Assembly (NCBI RefSeq): GCF_947487805.1
Contig: NZ_CANKXW010000002.1
Location: 434,001 to 498,000, forward strand
Length of the DNA: 64,000 nt
Source of the DNA: an uncultured Tateyamaria sp.
GTDB taxonomy: Bacteria; Pseudomonadota; Alphaproteobacteria; Rhodobacterales; Rhodobacteraceae
Direction: 5' to 3'
Shown: positions 56,930 to 64,000 of the stretch, piece by piece
Layout: each line of letters opens with the position of its first letter
How positions within the stretch are numbered: the stretch's first letter is position 1
The notes under the pieces: generated by a model
What the model was told of the DNA's origin: nothing
Database searches by the model: none
What the model saw: the letters and a program-made list of their open reading frames with translations, nothing else
Translations under genes and position numbers: made by a program

Positions 56930-57105
56930 GAGGCGCACTATGGCCGGGGCCGATTGCCGCTGTCCACCCACGCGCCAGGCACCGCCCGGTTTTGCCGCCG
57001 ATGGGAAACAATATTCGGGCTTTGCGTGTATTATCGTAACCAGCGCGGGAAATCGCAAAATATCTCCGCTGCAATAGCGTGATCATGTCCCGCCCTTGCC
57101 CTGAT

Positions 57106-57127
57106 TGTGACCCATTTCACGGTCACA
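57106..57127. promoter_or_regulatory. Inverted repeat upstream of a 433-aa gene
   Basis: TGTGACC (57106-57112), 8-nt spacer, GGTCACA (57121-57127): perfect 7-bp arms, 30 bp before the start of the next gene. Possible operator or hairpin in the leader. The 12-nt spacing between TGTGA and TCACA is wrong for a CRP site. Confidence 0.35.
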
Positions 57128-57156
57128 TTAGGGCCTGTAAACGGTGACGGATTTTG

Positions 57157-58455
57157 ATGATGGCTTTTGCAGAACGCTTGTTGGCGCCTTTGGCGACCCT
57201 AAGAGAAACCTTCAAGGCAAATCGACTGGATCTTGCGCATGATGGCGTTCTGCAGACGGCCCCGCCGTCCCGCGTTACACCACGGCAGGTCGCGTCAGCG
57301 CTGGAAAATGCGCTGACCATCCCCTGCCCTGACCCCACCGCCGAAGAACGGGCCCGTGATGCACATCAGGCGCATGGTCTCAAACTGGCCCGCGTGGAGG
57401 CGTGGGACATCCTTATCGACGAAATCCAGGAAGCGGACCTGGCCCGCACCAAGACGCCGGGCGGCATGCCGGTGGCCGAATTGCTGGCCTACGGTGCGCG
57501 GGCCGATGTGGTCAGCGCGGCGGAACACGCCCTTTTGACAGGTCGTCCGGACAAGGACGCGCCGCTTTTGGCGGGGATCGAAGCGCTGGAACAGGTGCTG
57601 GCCGATTACGGAAACCCACCGGTCCTTGCCGCGATCGTGGCCATGGCTCATATCGACATCGGCTGGGCCTGGCGCGGGACTGGATGGGACATCGAAGTAC
57701 CAGAACGCAACCGCGAAGCTTTCGCCGCGCATTTTGACCGGGCCGCCGATATCCTTACGGATCACGCGGACGGCACAGAACATTCGCCACTGCTCGCGGC
57801 GACCGTCTGTGCGCTGTCTGCGGGACGGGGCGGCCCGGTGCGGCAGTTGGTCCGGGAATTCGAGCACTGGATAGATCTCGACCCGCGCAATCCGCGCGCC
57901 TACCGGACTTTTGGCGCGCAGCTGTTGCCACGGTGGCATGGTGACTACGACCGGCTCGAGCTTGAAGCGCGCCGTGCGGCCGGCCGGACACACGACATCT
58001 GGGGTGCGGGTGCCTATGCGTGGGTCATGTTCGACGCCATTTCCAGCGACCCGAACGCGTGTGCTCGGCTCGATCTCGATTTCTTCCTCGATGGGTTGGC
58101 CGACATCCTCCGCAACGCACAGGACCAGCACACCGTGAACTTGATCGCCGCCTACTGCGCCAACACGATGGGCGCCACACAGACGGGCGACGACGAAACC
58201 GATTATATTCGCACTCAGATCGCCGATGCAGCCGCTTGGGTCGTCCGCGAGTACCTGACCGAACTGCATCCGATGCTCTGGGCACATGCTGCACGCGGGT
58301 TCGACAATGCACTGCGCGTGCGGTGCCCGGACCGGTTTGCCGCGTCCGGCTATGCGGATGCGCTGCGGTACCTGACGGATCTTTTCCGCCGCGAACTGGC
58401 CTCGGGCAAACGCGTCGTGTTCACCGAGAACGGTGCCGAAACACGCGCCGCCTAA
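57157..58455 (+). CDS. 432-aa protein of unknown function
   Basis: No family recognised. All-helical-looking cytoplasmic protein without signal peptide. Conserved-looking blocks include AAIVAMAHIDIGWAWRGTGW and NLIAAYCANTMGATQTGDDE. The ATG at 57157 was chosen; a second ATG follows at once (57160). Its end overlaps the convergent 162-aa gene by 4 nt. Possibly roseobacter-specific. Confidence 0.75.
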   Translation: MMAFAERLLAPLATLRETFKANRLDLAHDGVLQTAPPSRVTPRQVASALENALTIPCPDPTAEERARDAHQAHGLKLARVEAWDILIDEIQEADLARTKTPGGMPVAELLAYGARADVVSAAEHALLTGRPDKDAPLLAGIEALEQVLADYGNPPVLAAIVAMAHIDIGWAWRGTGWDIEVPERNREAFAAHFDRAADILTDHADGTEHSPLLAATVCALSAGRGGPVRQLVREFEHWIDLDPRNPRAYRTFGAQLLPRWHGDYDRLELEARRAAGRTHDIWGAGAYAWVMFDAISSDPNACARLDLDFFLDGLADILRNAQDQHTVNLIAAYCANTMGATQTGDDETDYIRTQIADAAAWVVREYLTELHPMLWAHAARGFDNALRVRCPDRFAASGYADALRYLTDLFRRELASGKRVVFTENGAETRAA

Positions 58456-58940
58456 ACCTTCTCCACCCGCCGGACGGCCCCGACCAACAGCGCCCGAGAA
58501 TAGAACTTGTGAGCGCTCAACAGACTGTGAAACACCGGGCCAAGGGTCAATTCGCCACGCCGCCCCTTTACAGGCACGACAACCGACCCAAATCGCAGTT
58601 GCTGCCCGTCGGTCTGCAACCACGACAACGTGCGACCACTCCGATCCTTCATCAAGATCTCGGTCGGCCTGCGGGCGGCTACGGTCCAAACGGCAAACTC
58701 AGCCTGACTTCCTGCTGCCAGCGCCCGCACATCCGCATCCGTTGACGGGCTGCGCGCCAGCACCCGCAACACGAACCGTTCTGCGCGAAACAAGGGCTGG
58801 GTGTAAAACGCGCAGATCAGCTGTTCGAGGGTTACGGCAGTATTAATTTCGGCCTCGAAACAGTCAGTATAGTAGCCGTCCCGTTGCGCGTATTCCGCGA
58901 TCAAGCTGTCCGGCGGCGGTGGTGCGTCAAGAATGTCCAT
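58452..58940 (-). CDS. 162-aa protein of unknown function
   Basis: Starts [20 protein letters not shown]. Soluble, with [20 protein letters not shown] and [17 protein letters not shown]; no recognised catalytic motif. The tail [20 protein letters not shown] hints at a compact alpha/beta domain. The ATG at 58940 was preferred because the upstream 39 codons read as non-family low-quality sequence overlapping the gatB leader. Divergent from gatB. Confidence 0.65.
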   Translation of the reverse strand: MDILDAPPPPDSLIAEYAQRDGYYTDCFEAEINTAVTLEQLICAFYTQPLFRAERFVLRVLARSPSTDADVRALAAGSQAEFAVWTVAARRPTEILMKDRSGRTLSWLQTDGQQLRFGSVVVPVKGRRGELTLGPVFHSLLSAHKFYSRALLVGAVRRVEKV

Positions 58941-59062
58941 GTTTGCACAGTGACACAGCCCGCTGGCTGTCGCACACGTACCAATCGTCGCGGCCCTCTT
59001 GCAGCGCCCCATGGCCTGATCTATTCCGATCCAAAGCGCAAAAACCAAGCGGGACACGACCG

Positions 59063-60574
59063 ATGCTGGACCTGACCTACGACGCCCCCAAGATCAAGAC
59101 CATCGCAGGGGCCAAACACGACTGGGAACTCGTAATCGGGATGGAAGTTCACGCCCAGGTCAGTTCAAACGCCAAACTGTTTTCCGGTGCCTCGACGCAA
59201 TTCGGAAATGAACCCAATGCCAACGTTGCCTTTGTGGACGCGGCGATGCCGGGCATGTTGCCGGTGATCAATGAATATTGCGTGGAACAGGCCGTGCGCA
59301 CGGGCTTGGGCCTCAAGGCCGAAATCAACCTGCGCTCTGCCTTTGACCGCAAGAACTACTTTTATCCCGACCTGCCGCAAGGCTACCAGATTTCTCAACT
59401 TTACCACCCCATTGTCGGCGAAGGTGAAGTGCTGGTCGAGCTCGGCGACGGCACTGCGCGACTTGTGCGCATCGAACGCATCCACATGGAACAGGACGCA
59501 GGAAAATCGATCCACGACATGGATCCCAACATGTCCTTTGTCGATCTCAACCGCACAGGCGTCTGCCTGATGGAGATCGTGTCCCGCCCCGACATCCGTG
59601 GCCCCGAAGAGGCCGCCGCCTATATCGCAAAATTGCGCCAGATCCTGCGCTATCTCGGCACGTGCGATGGCAACATGCAAAACGGCAATCTGCGCGCCGA
59701 CGTCAACGTGTCGATCTGTCGGCCAGGTGACTACGAACGCTATCAGGAAACACAGGATTTCTCCCATCTGGGCACGCGCTGCGAAATCAAGAACATGAAC
59801 TCGATGCGCTTTATCCAGCAGGCCATCGACGTCGAGGCACGCCGCCAGATCGCCATCGTCGAAGGTGGCGGCACCGTGGATCAGGAAACCCGCCTCTATG
59901 ATCCGGACAAGGGCGAAACCCGCTCCATGCGCAGCAAGGAAGAGGCGCACGACTACCGCTACTTCCCCGATCCCGACCTGCTGCCTCTGGAAATCGAACA
60001 GGCCTGGGTCGACGACATCGCGGCCTCCCTGCCCGAACTCCCCGACGCGAAAAAGGCGCGCTTCATCGCGGATTTCAGTCTGACCGACTATGACGCGTCG
60101 GTTCTGACCGCGGATGTCGACACGGCCGCCTATTTCGAGGCGGTGGCGCAGGGGCGTGATGGCAAACAGGCGGCAAACTGGGTGATCAACGAACTCTTCG
60201 GCCGTCTGAAAAAGGACGACACCGACATCACCCAAAGCCCGGTGTCCCCGGCCCAACTGGGCGGTATCGTCGATCTGATCGCCAAGGGCGATATCTCGGG
60301 CAAGATCGCCAAGGACCTGTTTGAAATCATCTATTCCGAAGGGGGCGATCCGGCCGAGGTGGTCGAGGCGCGTGGGATGAAACAGGTCACCGACACCGGC
60401 GCAATCGAAGCAGCGGTTGACGAAATCATCGCCGCCAACCCCGCGCAGGTCGAAAAAGCCAAGGCAAACCCGAAACTTGCAGGATGGTTCGTGGGTCAGG
60501 TGATGAAAGCCACCGGCGGCAAGGCCAACCCCAAAGCCGTCAACGAAATCGTCGCGCAAAAACTGAACGGCTAG
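59063..60574 (+). CDS. gatB: Aspartyl/glutamyl-tRNA amidotransferase subunit B
   Basis: 503 aa, normal length. With GatA and GatC it converts Glu-tRNA(Gln) or Asp-tRNA(Asn) to the amidated forms. [20 protein letters not shown] near the N-terminus, [27 protein letters not shown] and [20 protein letters not shown] are diagnostic, and the C-terminal YqeY-like domain ends [16 protein letters not shown]. gatA and gatC are not in the window. Element C follows the gene. Confidence 0.97.
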   Translation: MLDLTYDAPKIKTIAGAKHDWELVIGMEVHAQVSSNAKLFSGASTQFGNEPNANVAFVDAAMPGMLPVINEYCVEQAVRTGLGLKAEINLRSAFDRKNYFYPDLPQGYQISQLYHPIVGEGEVLVELGDGTARLVRIERIHMEQDAGKSIHDMDPNMSFVDLNRTGVCLMEIVSRPDIRGPEEAAAYIAKLRQILRYLGTCDGNMQNGNLRADVNVSICRPGDYERYQETQDFSHLGTRCEIKNMNSMRFIQQAIDVEARRQIAIVEGGGTVDQETRLYDPDKGETRSMRSKEEAHDYRYFPDPDLLPLEIEQAWVDDIAASLPELPDAKKARFIADFSLTDYDASVLTADVDTAAYFEAVAQGRDGKQAANWVINELFGRLKKDDTDITQSPVSPAQLGGIVDLIAKGDISGKIAKDLFEIIYSEGGDPAEVVEARGMKQVTDTGAIEAAVDEIIAANPAQVEKAKANPKLAGWFVGQVMKATGGKANPKAVNEIVAQKLNG

Positions 60575-60581
60575 GTGCATC

Positions 60582-60640
60582 CGGACGGGACGGTGGGTGG
60601 GGCGTCTTTGCCGCAGGCAAAGAGCGTCCGCCCGACGTCA
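60582..60640. terminator. Palindromic element C, bidirectional terminator candidate
   Basis: 8-bp stem TCTTTGCC-GCA-GGCAAAGA (60605-60612 / 60616-60623) framed by GGGTGGGGCG on the left and GCGTCCGCCCGACG on the right. It lies between the convergent gatB and methyltransferase genes. It shares the CTTTG/CAAAG core and framing with element B. Confidence 0.5.
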
Positions 60641-61822
60641 CAGATGAATACGCGAATAGTGCATCATGCCGGCCTCACAGAGCGCCGCCTCGACGTCGCC
60701 CCAGACTGACTCAAACCCATCCAACCCGGCCCCGATTTGTGCCAGAGTCGCCCGGCCGTCCACACGCCGCAACGCCGCCGCCGCGGCCGTCGGCACATCA
60801 AAAGAAAATGACGCACCGGCCGTATCGATGGTGATCTGCCCGGTATTGGCCACATGATCCGCCAATGCCTCCGCATCCACCCCCCGCAGATGCGGCACCG
60901 CCTCTGCCCGTCCCATCGGCGGTGCGACCACACGCCCGGCCTTGCGCGCATAGACAACATGCGTCTTGAACGTGCCGCGCAGATCCTCGGCCAATTGCAT
61001 CCGCGCCAAGGCGTCCAGCCCGTCACATGGCCCCGTCATGGCCTCCGGATCGTATAACATCGGCTCCGGTACGCCTGCCAATTGCAACCCGGCCCGCTCC
61101 AACGCCATGCACAGCTCCGTCATGGTAAAGGGCCGGTCCTGACTGTGCAGAAGCAAATCGTAAAACCCGGCATCACCCTGTTCATGATCCACTAGCCGAA
61201 GATTGCGCTTGAACGGATGTGCCTCCGGCAAGGCTCGAAAGATGGCCCTGGCCCGCTTCAACCGTTGCCGCGGTGCAAGGCCTTCCAGAAGGGTCCCGAA
61301 CGCTTCCTGCAACGGATATACGCCGGATCTGCCATGGGGTGCATAGACCATCAGCCCGATGCCGCCCGCCGGTGCCAACGCCGCCGCCAATGCGTCAAAC
61401 CCGGACTGCGGGTCCGGCAGGTGGTGCAGAACGCCGCAACAATCGATGTAGTCAAAGCTCCCGTACGCCGCCGCATCCAGCAAGGACCCCGTGACAAAGG
61501 TGATCCCGTCCAGCTTGCGCACCTGTGCCCGCTTCTCCGCGATCCGGCGCGACGCCTCGGACAGATCCAGATAGGTGATCTCATAAGGTCGCCCTGCATC
61601 CGTCAGCAGTTGCGCCAACTGGATCAACGCATCCCCCGTGCCCCCGCCCGCTACCAGAACCCGCAAGGGTTGCGACCAGTCCCGCGCGCCACCCCACAGC
61701 CAGTGGTCCATTTCAACCGGCAAAGACGGAGAGCCGGTCACCAACCGCTTGCGCTCATCAGTCGGTTTACGTTCGGGATAGGGATAGGCCTCGTATTGTG
61801 CCCGTACATCCGCATTGCTCAT
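60638..61822 (-). CDS. Class I SAM-dependent methyltransferase with C-terminal helical domain
   Basis: 394 aa. SAM-binding motif I RVLVAGGGTGDALIQLAQLL near residue 53, acidic post-I region YLDLSEASRRI, and motif IV-like FDYIDCCGVLHHLPDP. The C-terminal 80 residues (AALRRVDGRATLAQIGAGLD) look like a winged-helix or PqqD-like module. The N-terminus YEAYPYPERKPTD is found in roseobacter methyltransferases. Substrate unknown. The ATG at 61822 was preferred over a 199-residue longer frame antisense to the next gene. Confidence 0.82.
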   Translation of the reverse strand: MSNADVRAQYEAYPYPERKPTDERKRLVTGSPSLPVEMDHWLWGGARDWSQPLRVLVAGGGTGDALIQLAQLLTDAGRPYEITYLDLSEASRRIAEKRAQVRKLDGITFVTGSLLDAAAYGSFDYIDCCGVLHHLPDPQSGFDALAAALAPAGGIGLMVYAPHGRSGVYPLQEAFGTLLEGLAPRQRLKRARAIFRALPEAHPFKRNLRLVDHEQGDAGFYDLLLHSQDRPFTMTELCMALERAGLQLAGVPEPMLYDPEAMTGPCDGLDALARMQLAEDLRGTFKTHVVYARKAGRVVAPPMGRAEAVPHLRGVDAEALADHVANTGQITIDTAGASFSFDVPTAAAAALRRVDGRATLAQIGAGLDGFESVWGDVEAALCEAGMMHYSRIHL

Positions 61823-61903
61823 GACCCGCACAGCACTCCTTCGGTTCTTCCTTTGATCCCTGCTCTGCCCTAACTTGACGCGAACCGCAAACCGGAGCTG
61901 CCC

Positions 61904-62377
61904 ATGACTGCCCCTTTCCGCTCGTCCGTGATGACCGTCAAACCGGAATGGATCGATTATAACGGCCATCTGAATATGGCCTACTACAATGTCCTTTTCG
62001 ACGAGGCCGCGGATCAGGTCTATCCTCAGCTTGGCTTTGGTCCGGACTACCACGCGGCCACCGGAAACACGACCTATACGGCTGAATTCCACCTGACTTA
62101 CGTGCGCGAGTTGCACGTCAACGATCCGGTCACCGTCACGTTCCAACTCATCGATTTCGACCGGAAACGCTTTCATTCCTATCAGGAGATCCGGCATCAG
62201 GACGGATGGCTCGCCGCCTGCGGCGAGGCGATGACGCTGCATGTCGATCAATCCGGCCCCCGCGTGGCGCCTATGCCGGATGACGTGTTTGCGCGCGTCG
62301 AAGCCATGGGACGCGCACACGCGGACCTGCCGCGCCCGGACCGTGTTGGCGCCAGCATCGGGATCCGGAGAAGGTGA
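61904..62377 (+). CDS. Acyl-CoA thioesterase, 4HBT/hotdog family
   Basis: 157 aa hotdog fold. EWIDYNGHLNMAYYNVLFDE carries the D-x-x-x-H-x-N pattern with the catalytic Asp at the helix start. FHLTYVRELHVNDPVTVTFQ follows. Similar proteins act on carnitine-betainyl-CoA or 4-hydroxybenzoyl-CoA; the actual substrate is unresolved. Divergent from the methyltransferase with an 81-bp gap. Confidence 0.88.
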   Translation: MTAPFRSSVMTVKPEWIDYNGHLNMAYYNVLFDEAADQVYPQLGFGPDYHAATGNTTYTAEFHLTYVRELHVNDPVTVTFQLIDFDRKRFHSYQEIRHQDGWLAACGEAMTLHVDQSGPRVAPMPDDVFARVEAMGRAHADLPRPDRVGASIGIRRR

Positions 62378-62485
62378 AGATGGCGCAAGGGAAGGCGCAG
62401 CTTGCTCAGCTCTGCGCATTCTACGCCCTTTTCACTCTGCACCCCGCGGGATATACGCCAGCGCAATTCAACGAACAGGTGACGC

Positions 62486-63001
62486 ATGCCAGGCTGGGAA
62501 TACAAAGTCGTACCCGCACCCACCAAAGGGGTCAAAGCACCCGGCGTAAAAGGCCCCGAGGCCCGTTTCGCAAACGCGCTCGAAACGCTGATGAACGAGA
62601 TGGGCAGCGTCGGATGGGAATATCAGCGCGCGGAAACACTGCCGTCAGTCGAACGGTCCGGCCTGACCGGCAGCACCACGGAATGGCGCAATATTCTGGT
62701 GTTCCGCCGTGCAACGTCAGACCCGATCGACGATTTCGAACCGGAATTGCTGCCCGCACCCGCCCCGGACGCCGCGCCGGAACCGCCAGAGACCACCGCA
62801 CCGGATGCACCGGAAACCACCGACGAAAGCCCGCGTGAAACTGAGGCAGAGGACACTGAATTTGTACCCGGCAAAGGCGCTACCGAGATGCAGCCCGACA
62901 ATGGCGTTGAGGAAACAAGCGAGGTGGCAGGCATGACCACATCGCTCAAAAGCCTCGCATCCCAGCGCAGCGGCAAGCCGGACGCAAAAAACAGCGACTA
63001 G
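62486..63001 (+). CDS. DUF4177-like protein with acidic, low-complexity tail
   Basis: 171 aa. The N-terminal 75 residues (MPGWEYKVVPAPTKG, then NEMGSVGWEYQRAETLP and WRNILVFRR) resemble DUF4177. From residue about 80 a Pro/Glu/Thr/Ala-rich disordered tail runs to the end. Function unknown. Its end overlaps the convergent BolA gene by 4 nt. Confidence 0.75.
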   Translation: MPGWEYKVVPAPTKGVKAPGVKGPEARFANALETLMNEMGSVGWEYQRAETLPSVERSGLTGSTTEWRNILVFRRATSDPIDDFEPELLPAPAPDAAPEPPETTAPDAPETTDESPRETEAEDTEFVPGKGATEMQPDNGVEETSEVAGMTTSLKSLASQRSGKPDAKNSD

Positions 63002-63264
63002 ACGTCGAGATCAAGTGCCAGCGCATGGATGCGCCCGATCAGCTCCGGCCCCAAGGCCGCATGCACGGCCCTGTGTCGCGCGACCCGGGATTTCCCTGAC
63101 AAATCAGAGCTGCGCAACAGGACGTTAAAGTGGCTCTCTCCTCCAGCCGGCGCCCCGGAATGGCCTGCATGGCTGGCGCTATCGTCCTCGACGACCAATT
63201 CGCGCGGTGCAAACGCAGCACGCAGCTTTTCTTCTATTTCTTGCCGAACGGACATTTTTTTCAC
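62998..63264 (-). CDS. BolA family protein
   Basis: 88 aa, with GESHFNVLLRSSDLSGKSRV, RHRAVHAALGPEL and ALALDLDV matching BolA-like proteins, which pair with monothiol glutaredoxins in Fe-S/iron handling. The GTG at 63264 with AAGGGG upstream was preferred; the ATG at 63255 is the alternative. It is divergent from the J-domain gene, a neighbourhood seen in other alphaproteobacteria. Confidence 0.9.
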   Translation of the reverse strand: MKKMSVRQEIEEKLRAAFAPRELVVEDDSASHAGHSGAPAGGESHFNVLLRSSDLSGKSRVARHRAVHAALGPELIGRIHALALDLDV

Positions 63265-63327
63265 GAGACCCCTTCAATCCTGATCCTACAAGTTTAAACT
63301 CTGTGCCTCGAGTCGGAAAGGACCCCC

Positions 63328-63957
63328 GTGATGCGCAAATCTGATCCCTTTGGTTTCGACATGTCCGTCTCTTCGGCGAAAAAGAAGAATCCGCGCGGCC
63401 GCAGGGGCATGTCCGGCGCGTCCGAGACGTCAACCCGCGTCTGTGATCACGAGGGATGCGAAGAAGCGGGAAAATTCCGCGCACCCAAAGCGCCCGACGT
63501 GCTTGATGATTTCTTCTGGTTCTGCCAGCAGCACGTGCGCGAATACAATCTCAAGTGGAATTTCTTCGACGGCACAACCGAAGCGGAGATCAACGCACAG
63601 CAATCCAAGGACAAGGTGTGGGAGCGCGCAACCAAACCCATGACCGACCCCGAGGCACGCGCCTGGGCGCGGCTGGGCATCGAAGACCCGCACCAAGTTC
63701 TGGGTAAGAACGCGACGCAGAATCCGGGCCGTGGCGGCAATGCGTCCTCGCGCCGTCTGCCGCCCACCGAAAAACGTGCCATCGAAATCCTTGACGCCAA
63801 GGCGGATGCGACAAAGGCAGAGGTGCGCAAGGCCTACAAGGCGTTGATCAAGGTGCTGCACCCCGACATGAACGGCGGCGATCGCAGCCAGGAAGAACAG
63901 CTGCAAGAGGTCGTCTGGGCCTGGGACCAGATCAAGGACAGTCGCAACTTCAAATAG
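63328..63957 (+). CDS. DnaJ (J-domain) protein
   Basis: 209 aa (GTG start, with an ATG directly after at 63331). N-terminal linker with a CDHEGCEEAGKFRAP pair of cysteines and FFWFCQQHVREYN, a probable Cys/His metal site. A C-terminal J-domain with HPD in KVLHPDMNGGD stimulates DnaK. The J-domain is at the C-terminus and there is no G/F or zinc-finger DnaJ region, so it is a specialised co-chaperone. The next 43 bases to the window end hold no complete feature. Confidence 0.88.
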   Translation: MMRKSDPFGFDMSVSSAKKKNPRGRRGMSGASETSTRVCDHEGCEEAGKFRAPKAPDVLDDFFWFCQQHVREYNLKWNFFDGTTEAEINAQQSKDKVWERATKPMTDPEARAWARLGIEDPHQVLGKNATQNPGRGGNASSRRLPPTEKRAIEILDAKADATKAEVRKAYKALIKVLHPDMNGGDRSQEEQLQEVVWAWDQIKDSRNFK

Positions 63958-64000
63958 TTAGCGCATAGGAACCGCGGAAACGGCACGGCCTTCGGGGCGC

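Noticed and set aside
57106-57127. CRP site at the TGTGACC/GGTCACA palindrome
   Set aside because: TGTGA and TCACA are 12 nt apart, not the 6 required for CRP.
61823-62419. 199-residue N-terminal extension of the methyltransferase
   Set aside because: Antisense to the thioesterase gene and lacks family resemblance; the ATG at 61822 starts the conserved part.

Overview
The window is chromosomal DNA of a high-GC marine-type alphaproteobacterium, most likely a Rhodobacterales/Roseobacter-group member. The signs are the nuo operon with small extra ORFs between nuoC and nuoD, a compact leucine-degradation operon, glmU-glmS, pntAB, bolA next to a J-domain gene, and many short overlapping ORFs typical of that group. 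No rRNA, tRNA or CRISPR array was seen.

Layout. 1-2.6 kb (minus): start of the respiratory complex I operon, nuoA-nuoB-nuoC, two tiny membrane ORFs, then nuoD cut by the window edge. 2.7-4.9 kb: a GAF/PAS sensor-like protein, a DUF1330 protein and a divergent LysR regulator. 4.9-14.0 kb (minus): a nine-gene leucine/isovalerate catabolic operon in which every junction overlaps or abuts (ivd, an unknown 86-aa gene, an acyl-CoA synthetase, mccB, an unknown 102-aa gene, mccA, GST, HMG-CoA lyase, enoyl-CoA hydratase). A good promoter and a palindromic operator candidate precede ivd. 14.1-15.7 kb (plus): a visibly AT-richer cassette with a Mu gpF-like (MuF) head-protein domain fused to a C-terminal RNase A-like toxin domain, followed 1 nt later by a small probable immunity gene. 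It is flanked by short imperfect direct repeats and has no other phage genes around it. This is the most interesting locus.

15.7-25.5 kb: PLP sugar-type aminotransferase and phosphoglycolate phosphatase (minus); glmU, glmS and an AlkD-type repair gene (plus); a small lipoprotein (minus); moaA, waaA and an LPS glycosyltransferase (plus). 25.5-37.1 kb is a divergent peptide or N-acyl-amino-acid scavenging locus: on the minus strand a fused double-ATPase, an SDR, an ArgE-type deacetylase, a DadA-like oxidase and two tandem M20 amidohydrolases; on the plus strand the solute-binding protein and two permeases. 37-44 kb: DUF3422, an alpha/beta hydrolase, pntAB with a clear terminator, a small membrane methyltransferase-like protein and an SDR. 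44.2-44.7 kb: a RAYT (REP-associated transposase) that appears to have lost catalytic residues.

44.7-64 kb: PuuD-like hydrolase, glcG-glcB (glyoxylate use), a photolyase-family gene with its DUF2256 partner, an SDR, then pepN with four downstream genes. These are followed by an SLT-like protein, two unknown proteins, gatB, a methyltransferase, a thioesterase, a DUF4177-like protein, bolA and a J-domain protein. Three related palindromes (29.3, 37.1 and 60.6 kb) sit between genes and look like a dispersed terminator/repeat family.
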